The notes: generated by a model not told the origin, from the letters alone. Positions 25,856-35,505 are shown, counted from the first letter of the stretch. The stretch: 64,000 nt of DNA from Gluconobacter potus (GCF_015244705.1 NZ_JABCQF010000007.1:1-64000), one strand, 5' to 3'. Numbers and translations are program-made.

Positions 25856-27544
25856 ATGACACAGAAGACATTCCCCCGACGCAGCCTGTTTCTTGCCACT
25901 GCCCTGACAGCGGTTCTTCTCGCTCCGGTCGCCGGTCATGCCGACCCGACAGCCGAGATCAGCCCGTCGCGTATGTCGGAGACGATGAAGATCCTGGCCT
26001 CCGACCGGTTCGAGGGCCGTGCTCCCGGAACGGAAGGGGAGAAGGTCACGGTTCCCTGGCTGATCGAACAGTACAAGGCTCTGGGTCTTGAGCCGGCTGG
26101 TGAAAACGGCGGATGGACGCAGACTGTCCCCATGATCCGCACCAGAACCGCCGCGAACGGTTCCATCAGTGCCCGGACCGGCGGAAGGACGCTTCCCCTG
26201 ATCCAGCTTCAGGACATCTATCTCGCGACGCTGCTGCCGGAAGACCGGCTTCAGGTCAAAAATGCTCCGATGGTTTTCGTGGGCTATGGCGTGCATGCGC
26301 CGGAGCGCCACTGGGACGATTTCAAGGGCGTTGATCTGAAGGGCAAGGTCGCGGTTTTCCTCGTCAACGATCCCGATTTCGATGCGGCTCCCGGTGAACC
26401 CGTCGCCGGGCGCTTCGGCGGCAAGACCATGACGTATTACGGCCGCTGGACCTACAAATACGAGGAAGCCGCGCGTCGTGGCGCTGTCGCTGCCCTGATC
26501 ATTCACGAAACTGCGGCCGCGTCCTACCCCTGGAGCACCGTCGTGGCACCGGGCGGGGAGGCGTATGACGTGGAACATGCTGCCACCGAAAGCCGTCCCG
26601 TCCCCGTGCAGGGCTGGCTTGAAGGCAAGGCCGCGGCCGCACTGTTCCAGCAGGCTGGGCTGGATCTTGATACCCTGCGCATCAAGGCCCGTTCCGAGAG
26701 CTTCCGTCCCGTCACGCTGAAGCACGCGACATTCTCAGCCGACCTGCCGGTCACAGTCGATCGTCTGGAAAGCCAGAACGTGCTCGCCAAGATCACGGGT
26801 GCGAAATATCCGGACGAGACGGTCATGTTCGGTGCCCACTGGGACGCTTACGGCAAGAGCACCGACGCGCAGGGCAACACTGTCATTCGACGTGGCGCGA
26901 TCGACGATGGTTCGGGAATTGCTGCGCTGTTCGAAATCGCCCGGGCCTTCAAGGCCGGACCGAAGCCTGACCGCACTATTCGTTTCGCAGCCTGGACGGG
27001 CGAGGAACGCGGTCTTCTGGGATCAGGCTGGTACGTCTCTCATCCGCTGGCACCGCTGGACAAGACGGCAGCCAATTTGACGATGGACGTGCTCCAGATG
27101 GCGGGGCCTGCGCATAACGCCTTCATCATCGGGGCAGGGCAGGACACGCTTCAGGAACAGTTCGCTGCCGCCGTGGCTCTTCAGGGCCGCACCGCGCAGC
27201 CGGAAGCAATGCCCGAGCGTGGCGCGTTCTATCGCGCGGATCATCTGCCCTTCGCACGGGCGGGCGTGCCGGTTCTTGCGGTTATGGATATGGCGGGCAA
27301 ATTCGATCTTCTGAAGGGCGGAACGGAAGCGGGTGGCAAGTGGCTGACGGCCTACATGGCCTGCTACCATCAGGCCTGCGATGCCTGGAGCCCCGACTGG
27401 GATGTGCGGGGTGCCGCGCAGGACGTCTGGGCCGTGTGGAAAGTCGGGCATGACGTGGCGTTCTCCCATGACTGGCCACAATGGAAGGCTGGTTCGGAAT
27501 TCGCCGCGATCCGCCAGAAAAACGCTCCGGAAACGGTTCAGTAA
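25856..27544 (+). CDS. M28 family zinc peptidase, periplasmic
   Basis: A 562-residue protein with a signal peptide of about 29 residues (ending GHA). A PA-type insert lies around residues 130-270, and the catalytic domain begins near 300. Zinc ligands are visible: His328 (GAHWD), Asp350 (AIDDGSG), the Glu383-Glu384 pair (TGEERGLLG) and a later ADH motif (YRADHLPF). Such enzymes act as aminopeptidases on peptides. The gene is 15 bases after the GT-C-like gene, so the two may be co-transcribed, although functions seem unrelated. Confidence 0.9.
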   Translation: MTQKTFPRRSLFLATALTAVLLAPVAGHADPTAEISPSRMSETMKILASDRFEGRAPGTEGEKVTVPWLIEQYKALGLEPAGENGGWTQTVPMIRTRTAANGSISARTGGRTLPLIQLQDIYLATLLPEDRLQVKNAPMVFVGYGVHAPERHWDDFKGVDLKGKVAVFLVNDPDFDAAPGEPVAGRFGGKTMTYYGRWTYKYEEAARRGAVAALIIHETAAASYPWSTVVAPGGEAYDVEHAATESRPVPVQGWLEGKAAAALFQQAGLDLDTLRIKARSESFRPVTLKHATFSADLPVTVDRLESQNVLAKITGAKYPDETVMFGAHWDAYGKSTDAQGNTVIRRGAIDDGSGIAALFEIARAFKAGPKPDRTIRFAAWTGEERGLLGSGWYVSHPLAPLDKTAANLTMDVLQMAGPAHNAFIIGAGQDTLQEQFAAAVALQGRTAQPEAMPERGAFYRADHLPFARAGVPVLAVMDMAGKFDLLKGGTEAGGKWLTAYMACYHQACDAWSPDWDVRGAAQDVWAVWKVGHDVAFSHDWPQWKAGSEFAAIRQKNAPETVQ

Positions 27545-27565
27545 GGGACGCTTTTCCCGGTTCCG

Positions 27566-28477
27566 TCAGATCGTCCAGGGCGGAACCGGGCCATAGCGTT
27601 CGACCAGAAAATCGATCATCGCCCGGATTTTGAGCGGGACATGAGGCGTCGGAGCATAGACGGCATGCAGTTCCGGCCCCGTCATGACGGGCACATCAAG
27701 CGGCAGCGGAACCAGCCGACCTGATTTCAGCTCATCCGAGACGATGAATGTCGGCTGATAGATGATGCCCTGTCCGGCCACGGCAGCTTCGCGCAGGATA
27801 TCGCCGTTATTGGCATGCATGGGACCGCTCACCGGCACCGTGCGCTCACCGTTCGGACCAAAGCTCCAGCGCGCGCTGCTGATCTCGTCGCCAAGCGTGT
27901 AACCCAGACAGCGGTGGTTCGGCAGGTCGGCAACGCTGCGGGGCGTGCCACACTCTTCCAGATAGGACGGCGCCGCGCAGACCACGAAATCGACCTGCGC
28001 CAGCCGGCGCGACCGCAACGCGCTCGATGGCATCCGCCCGATACGCAGCGTCAGATCCCATCCTTCGGTAATCGGATCAATCCTCCGGTCATCCAGCCCC
28101 AGTTCGACCGTGACGAGGGGGTGGCGTCGGCTGAATTCCGGCAGGATCGGCCCGACATGCCGGATGGCGAACGAGACCGGCGCATTCAGGCGCAGAAGCC
28201 CGCGTGGCTCCTGGTTTTCCGCCGAGACTTCCTGTTCCATCTCTTCCAGATCCGTCAGGATTTTTTGGCTGCGGATGAAAAAGAGACGCCCCGGTTCCGT
28301 CAGCGACAGCCTGCGCGTGCTGCGATGGAACAGCGAGATCCCCAGCCGGCTTTCCAGCGCGGCAATATGTTTCGTGACCATCGTCTGCGACAGACCCAGC
28401 GAGCTCGCGGCTCCTGAAAAGCTGCCCTGAGCCACGACCTTTGCAAAAACCTGCATGCCCGTGAAGCGATCAAGCAT
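27566..28477 (-). CDS. LysR family transcriptional regulator
   Basis: A 303-residue LysR protein. The N-terminal helix-turn-helix (residues 1-60) has GSFSGAASSLGLSQTMVTKHIAALESRLG, and the effector-binding domain starts near residue 90. It is transcribed divergently from a DODA-type dioxygenase gene with a gap of 105 bases, the usual arrangement for LysR control of a neighbour. The subgroup is the common LysR type often linked to redox or aromatic stress genes; the inducer is unknown. Confidence 0.9.
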   Translation of the reverse strand: MLDRFTGMQVFAKVVAQGSFSGAASSLGLSQTMVTKHIAALESRLGISLFHRSTRRLSLTEPGRLFFIRSQKILTDLEEMEQEVSAENQEPRGLLRLNAPVSFAIRHVGPILPEFSRRHPLVTVELGLDDRRIDPITEGWDLTLRIGRMPSSALRSRRLAQVDFVVCAAPSYLEECGTPRSVADLPNHRCLGYTLGDEISSARWSFGPNGERTVPVSGPMHANNGDILREAAVAGQGIIYQPTFIVSDELKSGRLVPLPLDVPVMTGPELHAVYAPTPHVPLKIRAMIDFLVERYGPVPPWTI

Positions 28478-28582
28478 TCACCTCACACTCCTGGTGTCAG
28501 ATCTTATCCCGGATCAGGGAATTATTCTTTTCGGGTGAGGGTGGCAAGATCAGTCCCATCGCACGGAACGGAGGCACTCACC

Positions 28583-29389
28583 ATGACCCTGAACGATCAG
28601 GACACGACGCGGCAGCCCGTTCTTTTCCTGCCGCATGGAGGTGGCCCGTGCTTCTTCATGGAGTGGGGGACGACATGGGACCACATGGCGGCCTATCTCC
28701 GTTCCGTGGGGCCATCCCTGCCACGTCGTCCGGATGGCATTGTGGTCATGTCCGGTCACTGGGAGACACAGGGTATGGTCGTCGGATCAACGGCTCATCC
28801 GTCGCTGATCTACGATTATTACGGCTTTCCGCCCCACACCTATCAGCTTGAATATCCCGTACCCGGAGCGCCGATCGTGGCGGGGAAAATCCGTAATCTT
28901 CTGCGCACGCGTGGCATGGCCTGTACAGAAAATGCCACGCGCGGACTGGATCACGGGGTCTTCATTCCCTTCATGCTCGCATTTCCCGATGCGGATATCC
29001 CGGTTGTGGAGATTTCCCTGCCAGGGTCGCTGGATGCCGCAGGCGTCCTGCAACTCGGGGAAATGCTGGCGCCTTTGCGGGACGAAAACATCCTGATCGT
29101 GGGCACGGGCATGACTTACCACAACATGCGCCATCTGATGCGCCCCGATGCCGTGTCCGACGCCAGATCCGTCGCGTTCGACACCTGGCTTCAGCAGGCG
29201 GTCGAGGCTCCGCCCGCTCGTCGCACACAGAGCCTGCTGGATTGGGAGCACGCCCCCTTTGCGCGGGAGTGCCACCCTCAGCCGGAACATCTCCTGCCGT
29301 TGATGTTCGCCGCCGGAACCGATGCAGGTCATCGCGATTACAACGATATCGTCATGGGGAAGGCCCTGTCCGGTTTCCGGTTTGGCTGA
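28583..29389 (+). CDS. DODA-type (LigB/YgiD) extradiol dioxygenase family protein
   Basis: A 268-residue enzyme with the LigB-superfamily motifs: LPHGGGP near residue 15, MSGHWE near 58, LDHGVFIPF near 125 and PEHLLPLMFAAG near 230, which supply metal ligands. Members open catechol-type rings (DOPA dioxygenase in plants; YgiD in E. coli). A ribosome-binding site GGAGG precedes the ATG at 28583; the frame extends further upstream but without support. The stop codon TGA shares its A with a downstream ATG. The LysR gene is divergent and probably controls it. Confidence 0.85.
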   Translation: MTLNDQDTTRQPVLFLPHGGGPCFFMEWGTTWDHMAAYLRSVGPSLPRRPDGIVVMSGHWETQGMVVGSTAHPSLIYDYYGFPPHTYQLEYPVPGAPIVAGKIRNLLRTRGMACTENATRGLDHGVFIPFMLAFPDADIPVVEISLPGSLDAAGVLQLGEMLAPLRDENILIVGTGMTYHNMRHLMRPDAVSDARSVAFDTWLQQAVEAPPARRTQSLLDWEHAPFARECHPQPEHLLPLMFAAGTDAGHRDYNDIVMGKALSGFRFG

Positions 29390-29427
29390 TGTCCTCAATT
29401 CACTTCATCAAGAAAGATCATGACATC

Positions 29428-30039
29428 ATGAAAATACGTTTTCTCAAGAGCGCAGGCGCTGCATTCGCTCTCGTCCTCCTGTCTTCCACGGCTTATGCCG
29501 CCAACCCTGCTGATGTGCAGTCCGGCGCCTATACGGTCGAGAGCAGCCATACGCAGATCGGTTTTTCCGTGCTGCATTTCGGCTTCACCTATTATTCCGG
29601 CCAGCTCTCCGGCGTCACCGGCGCGCTTCAGCTTGATACGGCCCATCCGGAGGCCTCGCACCTGAACGTGACCATCCCGGTTTCGAGCATTTCAACCACC
29701 AGCACGGTTCTGACGGGTGAACTCAAGAACAGTGAATGGTTCGATGTCGCGAAATATCCGGATGCGACCTTCGTCTCGACGCAGGTCCGCCGCACGGGCA
29801 CGGATGAGGCTCTGGTGACCGGCAACCTGACGCTTCATGGCGTCACGCACCCGGAAGTCCTGCACGTCCATTTCGTGGGCGCAGGCGTCAATCCGATGGA
29901 CAAGGCCTATACGGTCGGTTTTCAGGCCGAAGCGACGATCCATCGCAGCGATTTCGGCGTGAAGAAATATGTCCCCTATGTCGGCGATGACGTCACGCTG
30001 ACGATTGCCGGGGCGTTTGAGAAGACTGCCGCGAAATAA
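29428..30039 (+). CDS. YceI family periplasmic lipocalin-like protein
   Basis: A 203-residue protein with a signal peptide of about 23 residues (ending AYA-AN). The YceI barrel has YTVESSHTQIGFSVLHFGFTYYSG, then the repeated strand patterns and the C-terminal VGDDVTLTI. YceI proteins bind isoprenoids or similar lipids in the periplasm. It follows the DODA dioxygenase by 38 bases (or 0 if an upstream ATG at 29389 is used), so they likely share a transcript that ends at the strong terminator at 30050-30077. Confidence 0.9.
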   Translation: MKIRFLKSAGAAFALVLLSSTAYAANPADVQSGAYTVESSHTQIGFSVLHFGFTYYSGQLSGVTGALQLDTAHPEASHLNVTIPVSSISTTSTVLTGELKNSEWFDVAKYPDATFVSTQVRRTGTDEALVTGNLTLHGVTHPEVLHVHFVGAGVNPMDKAYTVGFQAEATIHRSDFGVKKYVPYVGDDVTLTIAGAFEKTAAK

Positions 30040-30049
30040 CGCGCATAAA

Positions 30050-30077
30050 AAAACGGCCCACTTTCGTGGGCCGTTTT
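30050..30077. terminator. bidirectional intrinsic terminator
   Basis: Perfect 12-bp arms (AAAACGGCCCAC and GTGGGCCGTTTT) with a 4-base loop TTTC. On the plus strand it ends in TTTTCTTTTTC and on the minus strand in TTTTTTT. It lies between the convergent YceI and MFS genes and serves both. Confidence 0.92.
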
Positions 30078-30100
30078 CTTTTTCAGACTGTCCGGAAAAC

Positions 30101-31393
30101 TCAGGAGGTCTTGTGGACTTTCCATCCGGTTTCCTTGAGCAGGAAGCCGAGCAGAATGGCAATTCCGATGCCGATGACCAGCGGTAGGAAGGCCGTATGG
30201 AACTGTTCCATCGTCTCCGGCGCATCCTTGCCCATCAGGGCGGAAACGAGCGGCGACATGATGCCGGTCGTGCCGAACACGAGGAAGTTCATGACACCGG
30301 CGGCCGTTCCCTTGACCTCGGGCGGATTGACTTCCTTCATCGAGGAGAACGGGATCATGGCCGCACCGGACGCGATACCCATGACCAGCGCCACGGAGTA
30401 GTGCGGCATAACGCCGACCGGAACATAGAGCGCACAGAGCGACGCCGCCAGCAGCACCAGCGCACCGCCGATCAGGACGGGCTTGCGACGGCCGATCTTG
30501 TCCGAAATCCAGCCCAGAAGCGGGCAGCCGATGACCCAGCCGATGGGGACCATCGACACATCCGTGGCTGCAAAGCCCATCGTCGTGTGCTCGCCCTTGC
30601 TCAGCATCAGCGCACCCCAGCCCAGGGCACCGATCGTGGTTGGCACGAAGAGCAAGCCACCAGCAAGACCGGCAATCCAGCTCTGCGGGTTGGAGAAGAT
30701 GATCTTGAAGGGCCGCAGCAGGTTGGCCATGGAAACATCGCCATGGTGCTGGGCGCTGTCACCCGTATCACGCGGCATGACGAAAAAGACTGCCACAGCC
30801 AGCAGGAGCCCGATGACACCAAAACCCAGCCAGACGGACTGCCAGGGGATGTGGAACGACCCATGCGGATCGATCAGGATGCGCGTCGGCTTGGAGCCGA
30901 AAGCGGCCCCGGCCATGCCCATGCACTGCGTCAGACCGACGAAAAGCGCCAGCGTCCGGGCCGGAAGATAGCGTGCCGCAACATAGGACGCGCCGACGAA
31001 GGCACAGATCGCGCCAATGCCCTGAATGATGTAACCGCCGATACCCGCAACCAGGCTGCCCTGGCCGAAGATCAGACAGCCCACGCCCGTGATGGCAATG
31101 AACATCGGCATGATGGCATGGGCGCCATAGCGGTCCAGCAGCACGCCCACGGCAAGGGCCATCAGAGCATAGACGATATAATAGGACGCGATCATCAGGC
31201 CGAGATGACTGTTACCCCAGGCCTGCGTCAGTTCATCCTGCATGATGCCGGGGGCGGAACGGATGGCATACTGATAGAAGTAGAACAGCGCGCACAGGAA
31301 CCACGACAGCACATAAAGCGGCTGAAGTTTCTGCGGTTGCGTCGGGGACGGATTCAGGGGCTTGGGCGGCGCCTGAGTTGTTGTGCCAGACAT
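30101..31393 (-). CDS. MFS transporter
   Basis: A 430-residue membrane protein with 12 predicted helices. A cytoplasmic N-terminus rich in Pro and Gln (residues 1-25) comes first. The loop 2-3 motif is GVLLDRYGAH, and the matching loop in the second half is GWISDKIGRRKP. The C-terminal half keeps FLVFGTTGIMSP. It resembles general anion or sugar-acid/metabolite symporters of the MFS, but the substrate is not readable. GGAG precedes the ATG. The large porin gene lies 130 bases further upstream on the same strand, so the porin could feed this transporter. Confidence 0.88.
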   Translation of the reverse strand: MSGTTTQAPPKPLNPSPTQPQKLQPLYVLSWFLCALFYFYQYAIRSAPGIMQDELTQAWGNSHLGLMIASYYIVYALMALAVGVLLDRYGAHAIMPMFIAITGVGCLIFGQGSLVAGIGGYIIQGIGAICAFVGASYVAARYLPARTLALFVGLTQCMGMAGAAFGSKPTRILIDPHGSFHIPWQSVWLGFGVIGLLLAVAVFFVMPRDTGDSAQHHGDVSMANLLRPFKIIFSNPQSWIAGLAGGLLFVPTTIGALGWGALMLSKGEHTTMGFAATDVSMVPIGWVIGCPLLGWISDKIGRRKPVLIGGALVLLAASLCALYVPVGVMPHYSVALVMGIASGAAMIPFSSMKEVNPPEVKGTAAGVMNFLVFGTTGIMSPLVSALMGKDAPETMEQFHTAFLPLVIGIGIAILLGFLLKETGWKVHKTS

Positions 31394-31523
31394 GAAATTC
31401 TCCAGAGTGTCATGGCTGGCCTGTCAGACCGGAAACCATGACTGTGAGGGCGCGAAAGTCTTGAAAAAAGCGTGTTTGCCGGTTGGAATGATTTGTCAGG
31501 TAATGTGAATATTTCACCAGATG

Positions 31524-33452
31524 TTATTGCTGGAAGGGGTAATAACGGAAGGTCACATACACCGTATGTCCGTAAGTCGTGGGGTCGACGGCATGATCCG
31601 CGCCGTCATTGCCCTTGAAGGCGAACTTCCGGATATAGGTGTACTGAAGCCCGCCCATGACACTGCCGTAATGGCCGTCCAGGAAGTGCCACCAGCCGCC
31701 CGTCGTCAGGGAGGCCAGCGTTCTTGTCTGGGCAGAGCACGTTCCGAATTCGTATTCACAGCCGGAGAGGTTCAGGTCCGTCGCGCCATAGCCATGCTGG
31801 ATGCCATCGGCGCCCAGATAGGTGCGGCGTCCCGCGCTCTCCACACCGCCATAGGTATAAAGCAGCACGGAGCGTGCCGGATGCCCGACCAGCCCGAGCG
31901 AACCCATGATTTCCGGGATCGGAGTGGGATTGCCGTTGCTATCGAAGGTCGTATCGGGAATGAGGCTGGGCCCGTAACGCCCCACACCCTGACCGGCGAG
32001 CACGTTTCCGGTCAGCTGCAGCTTGTCGGTCCCGAGCGGCACGGTCATGCCAGCGCCCACGCCACCGCCGAACTGGGTGCTTTTGTGGGTATGGTTCTCG
32101 CCAGCCGGCTGAACCAGTCCACGGAACCAGCGGGCAAGGCCAAAGACCTCATAATGCCCGAATGACGTATCAACCGCCGTCTTGAGAACGATATCGGGCG
32201 CGGGGTTGTAACTGTACTGCGTGTTCGGGTTCAGCAGAACGCCACCGGCATTGGCGTAATAGACTGTCGGTCCGGTGAGATGTCCGTAGCTCGCGGGAAG
32301 CGTTCCGCCCGAACTGAGCGCATCGGAGAAACCGACTGTCGCCTGAGGATCCTCGATCGACAGGGCCAGCCAGTATTTCCTGTCCCAGTCCTTGGCAATG
32401 CGGATCTGCGGCACGCGGGTAAAGGTGATGCCTGGGATCTGGTTGTTATCCGTAACGGCCGGAAGCTGTTCCTGACGGGGAATGACGCCCTTGGCGTAAT
32501 TGGTCGTCAGGCTCCAGGCCTGGCCCATGAGGACGTGCAGTCCCCAGTCCTTCTCCGTGAAAGTGAAATATCCCAGCCTCAGACGGGGTGTATAACCGTT
32601 GATCTGCACGCTGTTGGTCGTCCCGCCAGACCCGCCGAAATCGCTTTCGACATAAGCCTGAAGACGCACGGACTTGGTCGGATTGGCTTCCAGAAGCGTG
32701 GAGAAACGGGTGAGCTGCGCCGAGAAACGCTCTTCGCTCAGCCCGTGATTGGGGCTGTTGACATACGGAAAATTGTTCCACGCCGTCGCAGGGCCACTCG
32801 TCATGTTCGAACTTCTCCAGATGTTGGAGAAATCGATGAATCCACCCAGCCTGACCGTCAGATTGCCGATCTGGAAGACCGGCGGAAGATGATCCACTTC
32901 CGTCTGGGTAATGGCGAGCGGACTGGACGATGTCAGGTCGATGGATGTCCGGTGCGCCTCGTTGTGCTGGTTGCCCAGCCACTGGAACAGCGGCGGCGGT
33001 GTCTGGTGGGCCGGTGTAACGATCGGTGTCGTCGGGACCGTTGCGGGAGCTGCCGTGACGCTGTCCGGAGCGAAGCCTGCTGTTGAAACCGGCATGATCC
33101 CGCTGCTGGGGCGGGGAATGCTTCTGGCCGGAGAGGACGGCGATGTTGCCGCGCGGGCGGTTTCGATTTTTGGGGTCTCGCCCTTTATCGGCATCCTGCG
33201 CGCGACGGAGGTTTTCGGGGCATTCGGACGGGCCGCATGGGAGGACGAGCCTGCATGGCGGCGTTGCTCGATGGCCTGAAGGCGGCCTTCGAGCATGCGC
33301 ATCTCCGCCTTGATCGCGGCCAGTTCCTGGTCGTCGGCGCTCTGGGCAAAGGCAGGAAGGGGGGAGCCAATGAAGAAGACAGCACCCAGAAGCAGTCTGT
33401 ACCGTCTGGGCAGGTAATTTCCCGTGATCTTCAGGCCACCGAGAGGAGACAC
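31524..33452 (-). CDS. large outer-membrane porin, DcaP-like
   Basis: A 642-residue protein. After a signal peptide (cleavage near FAQ-S) comes a short coiled-coil segment ELAAIKAEMRMLEGRLQAIEQ, then a Pro/Ser/Ala-rich linker to about residue 150. The beta-barrel starts near 190 (IGNLTVRLGGFIDF) and ends in FRYYPFQQ. The DcaP family of trimeric porins has exactly this coiled coil plus barrel. The start is GTG at 33452 with GGGA ahead, since no in-frame ATG exists near. The barrel likely admits organic acids or sugars. Confidence 0.85.
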   Translation of the reverse strand: MSPLGGLKITGNYLPRRYRLLLGAVFFIGSPLPAFAQSADDQELAAIKAEMRMLEGRLQAIEQRRHAGSSSHAARPNAPKTSVARRMPIKGETPKIETARAATSPSSPARSIPRPSSGIMPVSTAGFAPDSVTAAPATVPTTPIVTPAHQTPPPLFQWLGNQHNEAHRTSIDLTSSSPLAITQTEVDHLPPVFQIGNLTVRLGGFIDFSNIWRSSNMTSGPATAWNNFPYVNSPNHGLSEERFSAQLTRFSTLLEANPTKSVRLQAYVESDFGGSGGTTNSVQINGYTPRLRLGYFTFTEKDWGLHVLMGQAWSLTTNYAKGVIPRQEQLPAVTDNNQIPGITFTRVPQIRIAKDWDRKYWLALSIEDPQATVGFSDALSSGGTLPASYGHLTGPTVYYANAGGVLLNPNTQYSYNPAPDIVLKTAVDTSFGHYEVFGLARWFRGLVQPAGENHTHKSTQFGGGVGAGMTVPLGTDKLQLTGNVLAGQGVGRYGPSLIPDTTFDSNGNPTPIPEIMGSLGLVGHPARSVLLYTYGGVESAGRRTYLGADGIQHGYGATDLNLSGCEYEFGTCSAQTRTLASLTTGGWWHFLDGHYGSVMGGLQYTYIRKFAFKGNDGADHAVDPTTYGHTVYVTFRYYPFQQ

Positions 33453-33755
33453 ACTTTTCCCTTCCTAAAATCCGTCCAAGGAATTCCATCAGGTACCCGA
33501 CCGCCATGCCGGGCATGTCGATGGGCACTACCCGTCAGGAGAGACTTACGCGTTCACGGAAGTTTGAAAATTGATATATCTCAAAAATAACGAAAATTAC
33601 ACATTATTTATGGATCAGAATAACAACTTACCACGCTTCATGGAAGTATATTTACTATCCTTCTATGGGTATTTAACGATTTTCATATTGGAGACAGGAT
33701 ACCGAGGAGGGGTTATTCAAATACAGCCCTCCTCAATAATGATTCCTGTATTTTC
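33453..33755. other. A+T-rich intergenic region with inverted repeats
   Basis: Roughly 33560-33760 is clearly more A+T rich than the rest of the window. It must contain the porin promoter near its left end and the end of the ABC-F transcript near its right end. GAGGAGGG (33704-33711) and CCCTCCTC (33727-33734) form an 8-bp stem with a 15-base loop, and AATACAG/CTGTATT repeats overlap it. There is no good T-run on the minus strand, so termination is unproven. A plus-strand ORF here of 96 codons overlaps the ABC-F gene and has no ribosome-binding site. Confidence 0.4.
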
Positions 33756-35396
33756 TTATTTGGTCTTCTTTTTCTTGCCCTTGGAGCGCTTTTCCTTTGC
33801 GGCGCTCTGGGACGGGGCGGATGTTCCCCCCTTTGCCCGCTCGATGACGAACCTGGCGTAATCATCCATGTCGCCATCGAAGGGGACGATCTGGTTGTCC
33901 GCGGCCAGCCACAGACGGTCCGCGACCAGTTCCATCAGCGAGCGGTCATGGGTGATGAGGATGACCGCGCCTTCGTAACTGTTCAGGGCGTCCAGCAGGG
34001 CGCGGCGGCTGTCGATGTCCAGATGGTTGGTCGGCTCATCGAGGATCAGCAGATGCGGCGCGGCCATGGCGACCATGTTCAGCAGCAGGCGCGCGCGCTC
34101 GCCGCCGGACAGGGCCTCGACCTTGGTACCCTGTTTTTCAAAATGGATGCCAAACTGCGCCAGACGGGAGCGGTGGGACTGATCGCTGTCCGTCGGACGG
34201 GCTTCACGCATGATGTCGAGCGGGGTCTGCTCGGGATCGAGCGCCTCGATCTGGTGCTGGTGGAACCAGCCGACCTCGATGCGGGGGGAGCGGGAGACTT
34301 CCCCGGAGCGGACTTCGAGAGCGCCGGCGATCATTTTTGCAAAAGTGGACTTGCCGGCACCGTTGACGCCCAGCAGGCCGATACGATCATCCACGTCCAG
34401 CCTGAGGTTCAGATCGCGCAGGATGGCGGGATCGTCGCCATAGCCGACTTCCACATTTTCCAGCCGGATCAGGGGCGGTGCGAGAGGACGCGCTGGCGAG
34501 GGGAGCAGGAAGGGTGAGACCGAAGCCTCGATCGTGGTTTCGATCGGGGCCAGCTTGGCAAGACGCTTGACACGGCTCTGGGCCTGCGCGGCCTTGGCGG
34601 CCGAGGCCTTGAAGCGGTCCACGAAGGACTGCAGATGCGCGCGTTCGGCTTCCTGCTTGGCGCGCGTCGCGCTTTGCAGGCGGATCTTCTCGGCGCGCTG
34701 ACGCTCGAAATCGTCATAGCCGCCGGTGTAAAGCTCCAGCTTGCCTTCCGTGACATGCAGCGTGAAATCGACGGAGTTGTTCAGCAGTTCGCGGTCATGG
34801 CTGATGATGAGCGCGGAATGCGGATAGCGGGCAAGGCGCGCTTCCAGCCATAGAGCACCTTCAAGATCGAGATAGTTCGTCGGCTCATCGAGCAGCAGCA
34901 GGTCGGGCTCGGCAAACAGCGCGGCAGCCAAAGCTACGCGCATCCGCCAGCCGCCGGAGAATTCGGCCATCGGGCGATCGAGATCGGCCGTGGAAAAGCC
35001 CAGACCGTTGAGAATTTCCGCCGCGCGGGAAGGGGCACTGTCGGCGTCGATTTCTATCAGACGCATCCAGATATCGCCCATCCGCTCCGGATCGGCGGTT
35101 TCCAGCTCGGCCATGAGGGCGGCGCGTTCCGTGTCGGCGGCGAGGATCGTGTCGATCAGGCTGATGGGAGTGGCGGGGTGTTCCTGATCCACGGTCGCCA
35201 CGCGGGCGGCGCGGGGGATGACGATCTCACCGGAATCCGGCTGAAGCTCGCCCTTGATCAGTTTGAAAAGTGTGGATTTCCCGACGCCGTTCCGGCCGAC
35301 CAGAGACACCTTGGACGGGTTGGGCAGGTTGGCGCTTGCACGATTGAAGAACTGTCGTCCCCAGGCGTTGAAGACAAGGTTTTCGATCTGAAGCAT
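33756..35396 (-). CDS. ABC-F family ATPase (ribosome-associated)
   Basis: A 546-residue protein with two ABC domains and no membrane part. Domain 1 has Walker A GRNGVGKST near residue 37, signature FSGGWRMR and Walker B LLLLDEPTNYLD. The linker between domains (about 235-300) is charged and helical. Domain 2 has GVNGAGKST and LSGGERAR. A lysine-rich tail KEKRSKGKKKKTK ends the protein. ABC-F proteins (Uup, YheS, EttA) bind the ribosomal E-site and modulate elongation or ribosome rescue. The gene stands alone. Confidence 0.92.
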   Translation of the reverse strand: MLQIENLVFNAWGRQFFNRASANLPNPSKVSLVGRNGVGKSTLFKLIKGELQPDSGEIVIPRAARVATVDQEHPATPISLIDTILAADTERAALMAELETADPERMGDIWMRLIEIDADSAPSRAAEILNGLGFSTADLDRPMAEFSGGWRMRVALAAALFAEPDLLLLDEPTNYLDLEGALWLEARLARYPHSALIISHDRELLNNSVDFTLHVTEGKLELYTGGYDDFERQRAEKIRLQSATRAKQEAERAHLQSFVDRFKASAAKAAQAQSRVKRLAKLAPIETTIEASVSPFLLPSPARPLAPPLIRLENVEVGYGDDPAILRDLNLRLDVDDRIGLLGVNGAGKSTFAKMIAGALEVRSGEVSRSPRIEVGWFHQHQIEALDPEQTPLDIMREARPTDSDQSHRSRLAQFGIHFEKQGTKVEALSGGERARLLLNMVAMAAPHLLILDEPTNHLDIDSRRALLDALNSYEGAVILITHDRSLMELVADRLWLAADNQIVPFDGDMDDYARFVIERAKGGTSAPSQSAAKEKRSKGKKKKTK

Positions 35397-35468
35397 GGGG
35401 CAGGATGGTCCGGTGACGGTAAAACGGGAGCGCCATCCCTATAACAGTTTGATCGCCCCGGACAGGGA

Positions 35469-35491
35469 CGAGGCGGATCTTTTCCGCCTCG
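35469..35491 (-). terminator. stem-loop after the M1 peptidase gene
   Basis: Perfect 8-bp arms CGAGGCGG and CCGCCTCG with a 7-base loop, 15 bases past the M1 stop. No T-tract follows on the minus strand, so it may act as an end-protecting hairpin or as a weak terminator. Confidence 0.5.
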
Positions 35492-35505
35492 CCTAGGTGT
35501 TGTCG

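Noticed and set aside
33571-33861. Plus-strand frame of 96 codons in the A+T-rich patch
   Set aside because: Overlaps the ABC-F 3' end, lacks a ribosome-binding site, and the N-terminal part looks like random A+T-rich translation.
35469-35491. CGAGGCGG/CCGCCTCG hairpin as a proven terminator
   Set aside because: Stem is good, but there is no T-tract on either strand; kept only as a stem-loop with moderate confidence.
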